Shown here one piece after another: positions 1-8,621 of a stretch of 64,000 nucleotides of DNA. The DNA lies in contig CAIPYE010000001.1 in the NCBI GenBank assembly GCA_903869265.1, forward strand, positions 186,001 to 250,000, written 5' to 3'. The DNA is from an uncultured delta proteobacterium. Lineage in GTDB: Bacteria; Desulfobacterota; Desulfobulbia; Desulfobulbales; Desulfurivibrionaceae. Under the pieces are notes generated by a model. It did not search any database. It saw nothing but the letters and a program-made list of their open reading frames with translations, and was not told the origin of the DNA. How positions within the stretch are numbered: position 1 is the first letter of the stretch; every line of letters begins with the position of its first letter. Both the position numbers and the translations under genes were made by a program.

Positions 1-2
1 AT

Positions 3-659
3 GCGCTCCTTGTTCTCGACAGCTCCCTGGCCGGGCTTGAATTGCCTTTTTTCCTGAAAGAACGCCACGCCACCCCGCCGGACGGTCTTGCAAATCCGGT
101 CATAATCCTCACTCAGCTCGACACGGAAACAGCCCTTGAAGGCTTCAAGAACTGCCCTGGGATCATCCTTCTGAGCAAGCCGATCAAGCAATCGTACCTG
201 TACGAAACAATTGCCTCCTGCCTCGGAAAAAACCCACCCGCCAGCCCCATTTTTTCTCCGGCGAAAAGCGACAAAAAACAGTTCAAACCCCTGATCGGCA
301 AAAAGGTGCTGGTGGTCGAGGACGAACCGATAAACCAGATGGTGACAAGTCAACTCTTGACAAGAGTCGGCATTCTGGTTGATATAGCGGGCAACGGTCA
401 GGAGGCGCTCAACGCACTGCAAGGCAAAACCTATGATGCAGTGCTGATGGATGTCATGATGCCGGAGATGGACGGGCTGGCCGCGACCCGGGCTATCCGC
501 CAGACCTTGCGGCTTGACCTGCCCATCATCGCCCTCACCGCCAACGCCATTAAAGGCGACCGGGAAAAATGCCTTGAAGCCGGCATGGACGAATATTTGA
601 CCAAACCCACGGAAATAGAGCTCCTGTACCAGACCCTGGAAAGACTGATGGTATCGTAA
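3..659 (+). CDS. Hybrid sensor histidine kinase, C-terminal part with two receiver domains (partial)
   Basis: The reading frame is open back to the first bases of the window, so this is the 3' end of a longer gene and the first ATG (42) is not a true start. The visible part holds the end of one receiver domain (LVLDSS strand, then VIILTQ and the LLSKP segment carrying the conserved Lys-Pro) and a complete second receiver domain beginning at KVLVVEDEP, with phospho-acceptor Asp in VLMDVMMPEMDG, Thr in IALTANA and Lys-Pro in YLTKP. Two tandem receivers at the C-terminus are typical of BarA/TorS-like hybrid kinases. The kinase core lies outside the window, so signal and partners are unknown. A strong hairpin follows the stop. 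Confidence 0.85.
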   Translation, partial: ALLVLDSSLAGLELPFFLKERHATPPDGLANPVIILTQLDTETALEGFKNCPGIILLSKPIKQSYLYETIASCLGKNPPASPIFSPAKSDKKQFKPLIGKKVLVVEDEPINQMVTSQLLTRVGILVDIAGNGQEALNALQGKTYDAVLMDVMMPEMDGLAATRAIRQTLRLDLPIIALTANAIKGDREKCLEAGMDEYLTKPTEIELLYQTLERLMVS

Positions 660-724
660 AAATGAAAAGCAGCCACAGGTCCGCGACACGAAATTGAAAA
701 CTTACAGTACACCAACCGTCTCCG

Positions 725-760
725 GTCGCGATGCTTCCTGCTGCAATCGCGACTCTTTTT
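725..760 (+). terminator. Rho-independent terminator after the hybrid kinase
   Basis: An 8-bp perfect stem (GTCGCGAT at 725-732, ATCGCGAC at 746-753) with a 13-nt loop is followed by TCTTTTT. It lies 66 bp after the kinase stop and ahead of the acyl-CoA ligase gene, so it probably separates the two transcripts. Confidence 0.7.
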
Positions 761-795
761 GAGCAATTCAAACAAAAATTAACCGCCATGCGACC

Positions 796-2481
796 ATGAT
801 CTCCACCGTCATAACAACCTTGAACCTGCTCCTGGAGGAAAGCGCCCGATCTTTCGGAGGTCGGCCCGCCGCGGGCTTTGCCTTCCAGCCGCCCATGCGT
901 TATGGGGAGTTCCACAAAAAAGCACTGGATGTCGCGGCCCTGCTCAAGGAACGCGGCATCAAAAAAGGCGACCGGGTGGCAATCCTCGCCGACAACTCCC
1001 CCCAGTGGGGCATGGCCTATTTCGGCATTGTCCGCCTGGGAGCGATCGCCGTCCCGATCCTGCCCGATTTTCCAGAGGCCGATGTCAAACACATCCTGAA
1101 CGAGACCGGGGCAAAGATTCTTTTCACCGCCCAACGCCAGTTGGAAAAACTCTATGAGCTTCCCGGCAGCAGACTGAAAACCGTCATCACCCTGGATGAC
1201 GCCGTCGATCAAAACAACCTCGTGGCCACCCTCCCATTCAGCCAATTTCTTGCCTCAGCCGAGGATTTGCCGGAAAAGAAAAAAGCCCTGGCCACAGATC
1301 TGGCCGATCCGGACGACCTCGCCTCGATCATCTATACCTCCGGCACCTCGGGCCACGCCAAGGCGGTGATGCTGAGCCATAAAAACTTTCTCAGCAACGT
1401 CCGCGCCACCCTGGGGATCTTTCCCGATGAGCCGATACAGGGCTGGACCTTCCTCTCCATTCTGCCCATGTCCCACGCCTATGAATTCACCACCAGTTTC
1501 CTGGTGCCCCTGGCCACGGGCTCCCGCATCGTCTATGCGGGCAAGACCCCGACCCCGACCGTCCTTGAACGGATCTGCAAACAGGAACAGCCCACCATCA
1601 TGTGCATGGTGCCCATGGTCATGGAAAAGATTTACAAAAAGAAGGTCCTGCCGGTCATCACCGCCAATGTTTTTATGCGGGCGGCCATGAAGCTGCCCCT
1701 GGTCCGCCGGAAGATTCTGCAAAAAATCGGCCAAAAATTGCAGTTGTTTTTCGGGGGCAAGCTAAAATTTATCGCCATTGGCGGTGCCGCCCTCAATATC
1801 GAGGTGGAACGATTCCTGGCCGAAGCCGGATTCCCCTACCTGGTGGGCTACGGCCTGACCGAGGCCTCGCCCCTGGTCAGCGCCGGGCCATGCGGCGACC
1901 CGAATATCGCCCTAGGCTCGGCGGGCAAGCCGGTGAAGGATGTGGAGGTCCAGATCAGCAAGCCCAACCCTGAAACGGGCTTGGGCGAAATCCTGGTCAA
2001 AGGGCCCAACGTGATGCAGGGGTACCGCGGCAATCCCGAGGCAACTGCGGAAGTCCTCGACCCGAACGGCTGGCTGGCCACCGGCGATCTCGGCTTTCTG
2101 GACCCACAGGGCAATCTTCATATCAAGGGACGCTCCAAAAGCGTGATTGTCCTCTCCCACGGAGAAAACATCTACCCCGAGACCATTGAGGAAAAGATCA
2201 ACGCCTTCCAGCATGTTGTGGAATCGCTGGTGCGCGAACGCAACGACCGCCTGGAAGCCTTGGTCTATCTCGATTACGAGCTGATCGATGCGGAAACCCG
2301 GGGCAAGGATCAGACCCGACAACTGGAGCATATCGCCGAGATTCTCGCAGAAATCAAAACACAGGTAAACCAGCAGCTGCCCCAGTATGCGCAGCTTGTC
2401 CTGGTAAGCGAACACCGCGAACCATTCACCAAAACCGCGACCCACAAAATAAAACGCTATCTCTACACCAATACCCCCTGA
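796..2481 (+). CDS. Long-chain acyl-CoA synthetase (AMP-dependent, FadD/FACL family)
   Basis: A 561-residue ANL-superfamily adenylating enzyme that should activate fatty acids to acyl-CoA through an acyl-adenylate. The phosphate-binding loop YTSGTSGHAKAVMLSH lies near residue 180, the GYGLTEASPLVS motif near 352, the GDLGFLD hinge region near 435, and the C-terminal lysine region THKIKRYLY at the end. Length fits the FadD15-like bacterial/mycobacterial class. No clear Shine-Dalgarno precedes the ATG; another ATG 8 bp upstream is closed by an immediate stop. The next gene is a FadL-family outer-membrane protein, so import and activation of hydrophobic substrates may be linked. Chain-length specificity cannot be read from sequence. 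Confidence 0.9.
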   Translation: MISTVITTLNLLLEESARSFGGRPAAGFAFQPPMRYGEFHKKALDVAALLKERGIKKGDRVAILADNSPQWGMAYFGIVRLGAIAVPILPDFPEADVKHILNETGAKILFTAQRQLEKLYELPGSRLKTVITLDDAVDQNNLVATLPFSQFLASAEDLPEKKKALATDLADPDDLASIIYTSGTSGHAKAVMLSHKNFLSNVRATLGIFPDEPIQGWTFLSILPMSHAYEFTTSFLVPLATGSRIVYAGKTPTPTVLERICKQEQPTIMCMVPMVMEKIYKKKVLPVITANVFMRAAMKLPLVRRKILQKIGQKLQLFFGGKLKFIAIGGAALNIEVERFLAEAGFPYLVGYGLTEASPLVSAGPCGDPNIALGSAGKPVKDVEVQISKPNPETGLGEILVKGPNVMQGYRGNPEATAEVLDPNGWLATGDLGFLDPQGNLHIKGRSKSVIVLSHGENIYPETIEEKINAFQHVVESLVRERNDRLEALVYLDYELIDAETRGKDQTRQLEHIAEILAEIKTQVNQQLPQYAQLVLVSEHREPFTKTATHKIKRYLYTNTP

Positions 2482-2512
2482 CCTGATGACCACGAAAAAA
2501 AGGAGAGAGGAG

Positions 2513-3745
2513 ATGAAAAAGAAAATCGCTGTTGTCGCCCTGACCGGAATCCTGGCCGCTGGCCCCGCCTTTGCTTCGGGCTATCGGATCCCGGAGCAGT
2601 CCGTCAATTCCACTGCTCTGAGTGGCGCCTATGTGGCCAACACCCCGGGAGCAGATGCGAGCTACTACAACCCGGCCAACATGAGCTGGCTTGAAAACAA
2701 ATGGCAGACCGAGGCAAGTATTACCTGGATCAACCTGGCCAGCATTGAGTATACGGATAGCAACCCCGCCAATGCCTCGCGCAACAGCGGCTCCAGGACT
2801 GAAGATTTCGCCATGCCCAACCTGCATGTCGTCTCTCCTGAGTACAACAACTTTCGTTTTGGTCTTTCCGTGATTTCCCCTTATGGCCTTTCAAAGCGTT
2901 GGGACAACTCCTTTCCGAAAACGACAGCAGAGGAGTTTACCCTGAAAACCTACGAGCTGAACCCCACGGTTTCTTATAAGATAAACGAGAAACTCTCCAT
3001 TGGCGGCGGGGTGCGGGTTCTCTATGCCGAAGGAGTGGTGAAGAGCAACGGAAACGTCGGCTTCATCGTTGCTCGAGACATGGAGGGCGACACCACCGAG
3101 TACGGCTACAATCTGGCAATGACCTACCGGCCAGTCGACAACATCTCCCTGGCCGCCACCTATCGTTCCAAAATTGATCTGGACATTGAGGGTAATGCCA
3201 AACTTTCCCTGAACGGAAATCCATTATATGATAACTTCGCAGCCGTATCAGTCCCCGCCCCTGCGGTACTGACTTTGGCAGCCGCCTATACCTGCAACAG
3301 CGGCAAGACTACTGCCGAGTTCACCTATGACAAGACCTTTTGGAATGCTTACGATCAGCTGGATTTTAATTATAGCACCACTTTAAATCCTATTTTAACC
3401 GCCGTATTTGACAACCCAAAAGCCAAAAACTGGTCCAACTCCGATGCCTTTCGCTTCGGCCTAACCCATAAACTCAACACCCAATGGACCGTCATGGCAG
3501 GATTTGCCATCGACAAAACCCCGATTCCCGACCAGACCCTGGGCTTCGAACTGCCTGATTCCAACGCCAAAATCTACTCCTGCGGCGTACGCTATCAGGC
3601 AACTGAGAACCTCAACATTGGCACGGCCTATCTCTTTGACGACAAGGAAAGCCGCACCGTTGCCAATGCTACCCCGAATCCCAACGGCACCTTCGACAAC
3701 TCCGCAGCCCATCTTGTCACCGCCGGGCTGCAATACCGCTTCTAA
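2513..3745 (+). CDS. FadL/OmpP1/TodX family outer-membrane transport protein
   Basis: A 410-residue beta-barrel protein for uptake of hydrophobic compounds such as long-chain fatty acids. The start at 2513 is preferred over the upstream ATG at 2486 because it directly follows the purine-rich AGGAGAGAGG and opens a clean signal peptide (MKKKIAVVALTGILAAGPAFA). The mature protein begins SGYRIPEQSVNSTALSGAY, the FadL-family N-terminal hatch signature, followed by ASYYNPANMSWL, and ends in a terminal Phe (GLQYRF) as barrel proteins do for BAM recognition. It lies 31 bp after the acyl-CoA ligase in the same orientation, so co-expression is likely. Confidence 0.92.
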   Translation: MKKKIAVVALTGILAAGPAFASGYRIPEQSVNSTALSGAYVANTPGADASYYNPANMSWLENKWQTEASITWINLASIEYTDSNPANASRNSGSRTEDFAMPNLHVVSPEYNNFRFGLSVISPYGLSKRWDNSFPKTTAEEFTLKTYELNPTVSYKINEKLSIGGGVRVLYAEGVVKSNGNVGFIVARDMEGDTTEYGYNLAMTYRPVDNISLAATYRSKIDLDIEGNAKLSLNGNPLYDNFAAVSVPAPAVLTLAAAYTCNSGKTTAEFTYDKTFWNAYDQLDFNYSTTLNPILTAVFDNPKAKNWSNSDAFRFGLTHKLNTQWTVMAGFAIDKTPIPDQTLGFELPDSNAKIYSCGVRYQATENLNIGTAYLFDDKESRTVANATPNPNGTFDNSAAHLVTAGLQYRF

Positions 3746-3758
3746 TGTGATCTAAAAC

Positions 3759-4955
3759 ATGACTGAACCCATGGCGGATTCCGCCCCCAATTACCCCCCG
3801 GACGTCCATTGCCTCAGGCTGGGCGACCGGGAGATTTTTCTCATCGGCACGGCCCATATCTCCAAGGAGTCCGTGGAACTGGTCCGCCAGGTCATTGCCG
3901 GCGAAAGGCCGGACTGCGTCTGCGTGGAGCTTGACGAGAAGCGCTACGAGGCCCTGGCCAAGCGCAAGACCTGGGAGCTGCTCGACCTGCGGGAGATCAT
4001 CCGCAAGAAACAGCTCTCCACCCTGTTGATCAACATGGTCCTGGCCTCTTACCAAAAGAGACTGGGGGACCAAATGGGGGTCAAGCCGGGCACCGAACTG
4101 CTGGAAGCGGTGCAGGAGGCGGAGAAACACGGGATTCCCGTGGCGCTCTGCGACCGGGATGTGCGGGTCACCCTGCGTCGGGCCTGGAATTCCACCTCGT
4201 TCTGGCGCAAGAACTACATGCTGGCAAGCATCCTCACCAGCATGTTCGAGAAAACAGAGATCACCGAGGACAAGCTGCGGGAGCTGAAAGAGAGCGATGT
4301 TCTCTCCGAGTTGCTCAATGAAATGGGCCAGGCCATGCCCGAGCTCAAACGGGTGCTTATCGATGAACGGGACACCTATCTGTCCGAAAAAATCAAAGAA
4401 GCCAAAGGCAGGCGGCTGGTGGCCGTGGTGGGAGCCGGGCATGTGGCAGGAATTAAGGAGGCGCTTGGCGAAGACCGCAGTAACCAAATGGCAGCCATCA
4501 ACCAAATTCCGACCGTGCCCCCGATCTGGAAGATTGTTGGCTGGACCCTCTCCGCCATCATCGTGGTAGCTCTGATCCTGATTGCCATTAAAAAGGGATC
4601 GGCAGTGGCTGGCGACAACCTGATCTTCTGGATCCTGGCAACCGGCACCCCCTCCGCCATCGGGGCCTGCCTGGCGCTGGCCCATCCCCTCACCATCCTT
4701 GGCGCCTTTATTGGCGCACCTCTCAGAATACTGATCCCAGTGCTCGGCGTGGGACATATCACGGCCTTTATTCAGGTCATGGTCCGGCCGCCGCTGGTCA
4801 TTGAATTTGAAACCGTTCTCCAGGACATGGCCACCTTTCGCGGCTGGTGGCGCAATCGGTTGCTGCGGCTTTTTCTGGCCTTTATCCTGCCTGCCATTGG
4901 CGCCGTAATCGGCATGTGGATCGGCGGCTCAAAAATTATCTCCAACCTCTTTTAG
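3759..4955 (+). CDS. TraB/PrgY family protein
   Basis: A 398-residue protein of the TraB/PrgY family. The N-terminal half carries the family core: GTAHISKESVELVRQVI, then the acidic VCVELDEKRYEAL segment and a second conserved block VVGAGHVAGIKEAL near residue 225. The C-terminal third is hydrophobic with several predicted membrane segments (from WKIVGWTLSAIIVVALILIAI to the end). PrgY of Enterococcus reduces sex-pheromone activity and eukaryotic TRABD2/Tiki relatives are metalloproteases, but the role in Gram-negative bacteria is unsettled. It starts 13 bp after the fadL-type gene, so it may be the third gene of that transcript. No strong ribosome site is visible. Confidence 0.85.
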   Translation: MTEPMADSAPNYPPDVHCLRLGDREIFLIGTAHISKESVELVRQVIAGERPDCVCVELDEKRYEALAKRKTWELLDLREIIRKKQLSTLLINMVLASYQKRLGDQMGVKPGTELLEAVQEAEKHGIPVALCDRDVRVTLRRAWNSTSFWRKNYMLASILTSMFEKTEITEDKLRELKESDVLSELLNEMGQAMPELKRVLIDERDTYLSEKIKEAKGRRLVAVVGAGHVAGIKEALGEDRSNQMAAINQIPTVPPIWKIVGWTLSAIIVVALILIAIKKGSAVAGDNLIFWILATGTPSAIGACLALAHPLTILGAFIGAPLRILIPVLGVGHITAFIQVMVRPPLVIEFETVLQDMATFRGWWRNRLLRLFLAFILPAIGAVIGMWIGGSKIISNLF

Positions 4956-5006
4956 GAGCTGTTACGAAACAACCTCTCCACTACTGAGCATTTCGTTACG
5001 GCTCCT
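4954..5006. repeat. Imperfect inverted repeat between traB-like gene and yhbY
   Basis: Arms AGGAGCTGTTACGAAA (4954-4969) and its near reverse complement at 4991-5006 match at 14 of 16 positions with a 21-nt loop. The left arm overlaps the stop codon of the TraB-family gene. There is no T-run after it, so it may be an mRNA-stabilising or Rho-dependent termination structure, or a dispersed repeat. Confidence 0.5.
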
Positions 5007-5070
5007 TATGCTGTCTCTGATATCAGGACGGCGATATTATCTTAAACCACAACGGCCTAAGGCAAAAATC

Positions 5071-5394
5071 ATGAGCAAAACATTGTATCTCTCTGGCAAA
5101 CAAGGCCGCCACCTCCGCGGCCTGGGACACCACCTTTCACCCCTGGTCATGATCGGCAAGGAAGGCGTTACCGACAATCTCACCGCCGCGCTGGACGAAG
5201 TGCTGACCGCGCACGAACTGGTCAAGGTCAAGATCCAGGACGGCTGCCCCTACGCCAGGGTTGAGGCGGCCGAATTGCTGGCTCAAAAGTCCAAAAGCCG
5301 GATCGCCCAGATCATCGGCAAGACCTTCCTGCTCTTCCGCGAGAACAAAGAGCTGAAAGAGGACAAGAAGATCAAAATGCCGTCCGGCAAGTAG
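5071..5394 (+). CDS. yhbY: YhbY-family (CRM domain) ribosome assembly RNA-binding protein
   Basis: A 107-residue single CRM-domain protein. The start MSKTLYLSGKQGRHLRGLGHHL matches the usual N-terminus of the family; an in-frame ATG at 5008 would add a 21-residue non-conserved leader. The core LSPLVMIGKEGVTDNLTAALDEVL and the second half KVKIQDG...IIGKTFLLFREN are characteristic. In E. coli YhbY binds pre-50S particles and assists large-subunit assembly. The end is a lysine-rich tail. It sits just ahead of cmoB, another translation-related gene, with 20 bp between them. Confidence 0.9.
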   Translation: MSKTLYLSGKQGRHLRGLGHHLSPLVMIGKEGVTDNLTAALDEVLTAHELVKVKIQDGCPYARVEAAELLAQKSKSRIAQIIGKTFLLFRENKELKEDKKIKMPSGK

Positions 5395-5414
5395 CGTACG
5401 CCGCAGATTCAGAT

Positions 5415-6374
5415 ATGAACGATTATCTTGACCTGCTGAAAACCGCAAACAAGGATGCCATCCGTGCCCGGCGGGCAGACACGGCCACCCGGTTGGCCCA
5501 GCCCAAAAAAGGATTTTTGCGCTTCCGCGGACCTTACGAGGCATTGCACCATCTCCAGGCACAGTTCACCGATTTCAGCCAGGATGCGGTGACCATCGGC
5601 TTAGCCGATGAATTGAACGAAGCGGACCGTTGCCTGGTGCATGAGACAATGCGGGGTTTCATGCCGTGGCGCAAGGGGCCTTACAATGTATTCGGGGTTG
5701 AAATCGATGCGGAATGGCAGAGCTGGCGCAAGTGGAACCGGTTGTTGCCAGTCCTGCCCGACCTTACCGGCAAGGTCGTGGCCGACCTGGGCTGCAACAA
5801 CGGCTACTACATGTTTCGCATGCTGCCGCATAAGCCGCACTGCGTTGTCGGCCTGGAGCCATTTCTCCAGCATTATTACTGCTTCAAGACTCTCCGCCGC
5901 CTGGCCAAAGCCGACGAGCTGTTCATTGAGCTCATGGGAGTGGAAGATATTCCCCTCTTCCCATCCTGTTTTGATGTAATATTCCTGATGGGCATCATCT
6001 ACCACCGCATCTCACCGGTGGAGATGCTGCGGGAAATCCGGGCGGCCATGCAGCCTGGCGGCGTGCTGATTATAGAATCCCAGGCCATTCCGGGCGAGGA
6101 GCCCATGGCCCTTTTCCCGGAGGAGCGCTACGCCAAGGTGCCGGGCACCTATTTTGTGCCCACGGCCAGTTGCCTGCGCAACTGGCTTATGCGCACCGGT
6201 TTTACCGAGGTGGAAATATTTTGCAGCCACCCCATGAGCAGCGACGAACAGCGCAAAACAGCATGGATGACCTTTGAATCCTACGAGGATTTTCTCGACC
6301 CACGCAATCCGGCCCTAACCGTGGAAGGCTACCCGGCCCCCTTGCGGGTGTTTCTCCGGGCGATGAATCCCTGA
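5415..6374 (+). CDS. cmoB: tRNA U34 carboxymethyltransferase CmoB
   Basis: A 319-residue SAM-family enzyme that uses carboxy-S-adenosylmethionine to turn 5-hydroxyuridine-34 into 5-oxyacetyluridine in wobble tRNAs. The match to CmoB runs the whole length: RGFMPWRKGPYNVFGVEID with EWQSWRKWNRLLP, the SAM-type loop DLGCNNGYYMFRML, MGIIYHRISPVEML, YFVPTASCLRNWL, SSDEQRKTAWM and the tail VEGYPAPLRVFL. CmoA, which makes the cofactor, is not in the window. Start chosen at the only ATG before the conserved region; no strong ribosome site. Confidence 0.93.
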   Translation: MNDYLDLLKTANKDAIRARRADTATRLAQPKKGFLRFRGPYEALHHLQAQFTDFSQDAVTIGLADELNEADRCLVHETMRGFMPWRKGPYNVFGVEIDAEWQSWRKWNRLLPVLPDLTGKVVADLGCNNGYYMFRMLPHKPHCVVGLEPFLQHYYCFKTLRRLAKADELFIELMGVEDIPLFPSCFDVIFLMGIIYHRISPVEMLREIRAAMQPGGVLIIESQAIPGEEPMALFPEERYAKVPGTYFVPTASCLRNWLMRTGFTEVEIFCSHPMSSDEQRKTAWMTFESYEDFLDPRNPALTVEGYPAPLRVFLRAMNP

Positions 6375-6416
6375 ACGGTCAATACAGATTAACCCTCTAC
6401 AAAAAATGGTGGCAAC

Positions 6417-6566
6417 ATGGCAAAACCGAACTATCAATATGAAAAACGACAACGTGAGCTGGCAAAGAAAAAGAAAAAAGAAGAAAAGAAGCAGCTCTTG
6501 CTTGAAAAAAAGGGGCTCCCAACAGAAGATGAGACAGATCAGCCTTCGGATGCAGGGACGGACTGA
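6417..6566 (+). CDS. Small highly charged conserved protein (49 aa)
   Basis: ATG at 6417, TGA at 6564-6566, 49 residues starting MAKPNYQYEKRQRELAKKKK and ending in an acidic tail (PTEDETDQPSDAGTD). The N-terminal half is basic and heptad-like, probably a single charged helix. The opening xKPxxxFEKRQREL...KKKEEK resembles a small hypothetical protein I recall from many proteobacteria, of unknown function; that family memory is not checked here. It follows cmoB by 42 bp in the same orientation and may share its transcript. An overlapping 94-residue frame beginning at 6406 has no sensible composition and was not called. Confidence 0.7.
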   Translation: MAKPNYQYEKRQRELAKKKKKEEKKQLLLEKKGLPTEDETDQPSDAGTD

Positions 6567-6663
6567 AGCCGTTCTTTTTGTCCGACATCAGACTTTCCAC
6601 GCATCTGACAGGATTGACAACGCGCATCTCCTCAAGTTCATGGTTTTATTTCCAGTTCCCCCC

Positions 6664-6693
6664 TTGACTTCCAGCGGCACATCCGCATAGTAT
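6664..6693 (+). promoter_or_regulatory. Possible sigma-70-like promoter upstream of flagellin
   Basis: TTGACT (6664-6669), 18 bp, TAGTAT (6688-6693). The implied start near 6700 would leave only a few bases before the ribosome site AAGGAGG (6703-6709), which is tight. No match to a sigma-28 or sigma-54 site with correct spacing was seen. Tentative. Confidence 0.3.
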
Positions 6694-6715
6694 GGGGTAT
6701 ACAAGGAGGCATGCC

Positions 6716-7558
6716 ATGGCTATCACGATCAACAGCAACAGCAGTAGTTCTTTCGCCGTAAGCCAGCTGGGGCGCAGCCAGAAAAACCTCTCCTCATCCC
6801 TGGAAAAGATCGCTTCCGGACGACGCATCAACAAGGCGGCGGATGATGCCGCCGGAATGGCCATCGCCGACAGCCTGCTCAGCCAGGCTCGAGGAACGGG
6901 ACAGGCCCTGCGCAATGCCAACGATGCCATATCCATGGCCCAGGTGGCGGACAGCGCCCTGGGCCAGTCAACGGCCCTGGTGCAATCCATCCGCGAAAAA
7001 GCGATGCAGGCCGCGAACGCCAGCCAGACCGCGGAAACCCGTCAGGCTCTCCAGGACGACATCAACAAATCCTTGGCCCAACTCGACAAAATAGCTCAAG
7101 AAACGACCTACAACGGGCAACAGTTGCTCTCCGGCGCCTTTGCCGGCAAAGAGGTGCAAACGGGCGCGAACAGCGGGCAAACTACCAAATTGTCCATCCC
7201 CTCGGCAGCAGCGGACAAACTCGGCAGCCCAACCCTGGGCAATCTCTCCGAGGTCAATGTCCTGAGCCAGGAGAGCGCCCAGACCGCCATCAAAATTGCC
7301 GATGCTGCCCTAGGGCAGATCGATGCCTCCCGGGCCGACATCGGCTCCACCCAGCAACAGCTTACCTCCACCATCAACAACCTGACCACCACGGGGAGCA
7401 ATCTGCTGTCCGCCGCCTCGACCACAGCCGATGTGGACCTGGCGGAAGAAACCATCAACTTCACCACCATGAAGGTTCTGACCGAGGCAAAATCATTTGC
7501 CCTGGCCCAGACCAAAAACATGAACAAACAGAACGTCCTGAGCCTGTTGCAGGGCTAG
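6716..7558 (+). CDS. Short flagellin
   Basis: A 280-residue flagellin, at the small end for the family, made mostly of the conserved D0/D1 helices. The start at 6716 has an ideal ribosome site (AAGGAGG, 6-bp spacing). N-terminal flagellin domain about residues 1-140: LEKIASGRRINKAADDAAG, ANDAISMAQVADSAL, TYNGQQLLSG. The centre is a short linker (about 140-185) instead of a surface domain. C-terminal domain about 190-280 ends in NVLSLLQG. The very N-terminus (MAITINSNSSSSFAVSQLG) is Ser-rich and differs from the common NTN...LNAQ form. No other flagellar gene is nearby, so it is an isolated flagellin locus. It is closed by a strong terminator. Confidence 0.9.
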   Translation: MAITINSNSSSSFAVSQLGRSQKNLSSSLEKIASGRRINKAADDAAGMAIADSLLSQARGTGQALRNANDAISMAQVADSALGQSTALVQSIREKAMQAANASQTAETRQALQDDINKSLAQLDKIAQETTYNGQQLLSGAFAGKEVQTGANSGQTTKLSIPSAAADKLGSPTLGNLSEVNVLSQESAQTAIKIADAALGQIDASRADIGSTQQQLTSTINNLTTTGSNLLSAASTTADVDLAEETINFTTMKVLTEAKSFALAQTKNMNKQNVLSLLQG

Positions 7559-7608
7559 ACCTCCTGTTTTCAGCAGAGGAAATGGCCAAGGTTTCCCCGC
7601 AGCAAATA

Positions 7609-7653
7609 AAAAAAGCCCGAATCGCCATCCCAGCCGATTCGGGCTTTTTTTTT
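7609..7653. terminator. Bidirectional Rho-independent terminator
   Basis: Perfect 11-bp stem AGCCCGAATCG (7614-7624) and CGATTCGGGCT (7635-7645) with a 10-nt loop, preceded by an A-run and followed by a run of nine Ts. It serves the flagellin on the plus strand and the converging 4Fe-4S gene on the minus strand. Confidence 0.92.
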
Positions 7654-7674
7654 AGGAAAAAACAACGGAAAAAT

Positions 7675-8364
7675 CTATTTTTCAGCTGAGACCTCGACGG
7701 TTACGCAGGACGCTTGGCGTTGCCCCACAAAAGAAAGGGCCTGAGTTGGGCAATTCACCACGCAGTTACCACAGCGCATGCAATCGGCACTTTTTACAAG
7801 TCCGACGCTTTTGAACATACCGGGACTGGTTTCGATGGGACAGACCTTCTCGCACAGGCCGCACTCGCGACACTCGTCTCCAATCTGCAGCCGATAAGCC
7901 CGGAGCCCGATAAGCCCCTGAAACATCCCCATGGGACAGATGCTGCACCAGGAGCGTGGTTTCCAGACAAGACCGATTCCGATGGCCAGCCCGGTGGCGA
8001 TGCTCCACATCATAACAAAGGCCGCGCCGATCTTTTCCGGATCTCCGCCAGACAGTAACAGCCGTGAGGTCAGCAACCCCATCATCAGGACAAAGACAGT
8101 CCACCGGAACCATTGCGCCTTAAAAACCTGCAGCATCTTCTTTTTACGGCTAACCAGAGAGAGAACCCGCTCATGGAAAGAACCCATGGCGCAGAACCAG
8201 CCGCAATAATAACGCCCACGGAACAGGGCAAGGGTAAGCATGAACAGCAGCATAATTATCGCAATATACCCCAGATATGGCCAGAAATATCCCCCGATCA
8301 CCACAAGAGGCACAAGGGGCGCAAGGGCAATCTGCCAATATCTACGATTCTTCTCTTCTTTCAT
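7675..8364 (-). CDS. NapH-like membrane protein with two 4Fe-4S clusters
   Basis: About 229 residues. The start at 8364 (MKEEKNRRYW) is preferred because AAGGTGG lies 5 bp upstream; an ATG at 8394 gives ten extra residues. There are about four membrane segments. The first Cys motif YCGWFCAMGSFHERVL after a Tyr-rich loop is the NapH/NosR/RdxA-type CxxxC sequence, and a second WCSICPMGMFQG follows the fourth segment. The cytoplasmic tail has two ferredoxin motifs, CRECGLCEKVCP and CMRCGNCVVNCP. Family members pass electrons between quinol or ferredoxin and periplasmic reductases. No nap, nos or other reductase partner is adjacent, so the partner is unknown. Confidence 0.85.
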   Translation of the reverse strand: MKEEKNRRYWQIALAPLVPLVVIGGYFWPYLGYIAIIMLLFMLTLALFRGRYYCGWFCAMGSFHERVLSLVSRKKKMLQVFKAQWFRWTVFVLMMGLLTSRLLLSGGDPEKIGAAFVMMWSIATGLAIGIGLVWKPRSWCSICPMGMFQGLIGLRAYRLQIGDECRECGLCEKVCPIETSPGMFKSVGLVKSADCMRCGNCVVNCPTQALSFVGQRQASCVTVEVSAEK

Positions 8365-8476
8365 CCTCACCACCTTCCGGACCATGGACATCAATTTTCA
8401 CCATATTACTATCCGGAGATACCCCTACCCATGACAACAACAAAAGATTAAGAATATAATTAAAAAATTCATATCC

Positions 8477-8505
8477 TAAATAGAAAAAAGCTTACCCTTT
8501 GTCAA
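8477..8505 (-). promoter_or_regulatory. Candidate promoter for the 4Fe-4S membrane protein
   Basis: Reading the minus strand: perfect TTGACA (8505-8500), 17 bp, then TATTTA (8482-8477), about 110 bp upstream of the chosen start, in an AT-rich stretch. The -10 is weak. The rest of the gap 8365-8621 shows no gene. Confidence 0.4.
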
Positions 8506-8621
8506 GCGATAATCTTTCCACCGCCCTCTTACCCAAAGACTACCAGGAAAAGAAGAGGAGGTCTTCGCTTTAACAAGAACGACCGAGAACAGGAGCTTCG
8601 CAAAAAACGGGAGGTGGTCAT

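Noticed and set aside
6671-6693. Sigma-54 promoter for the flagellin
   Set aside because: GGCAC and GC are present but only 7 bp apart rather than the required 10.
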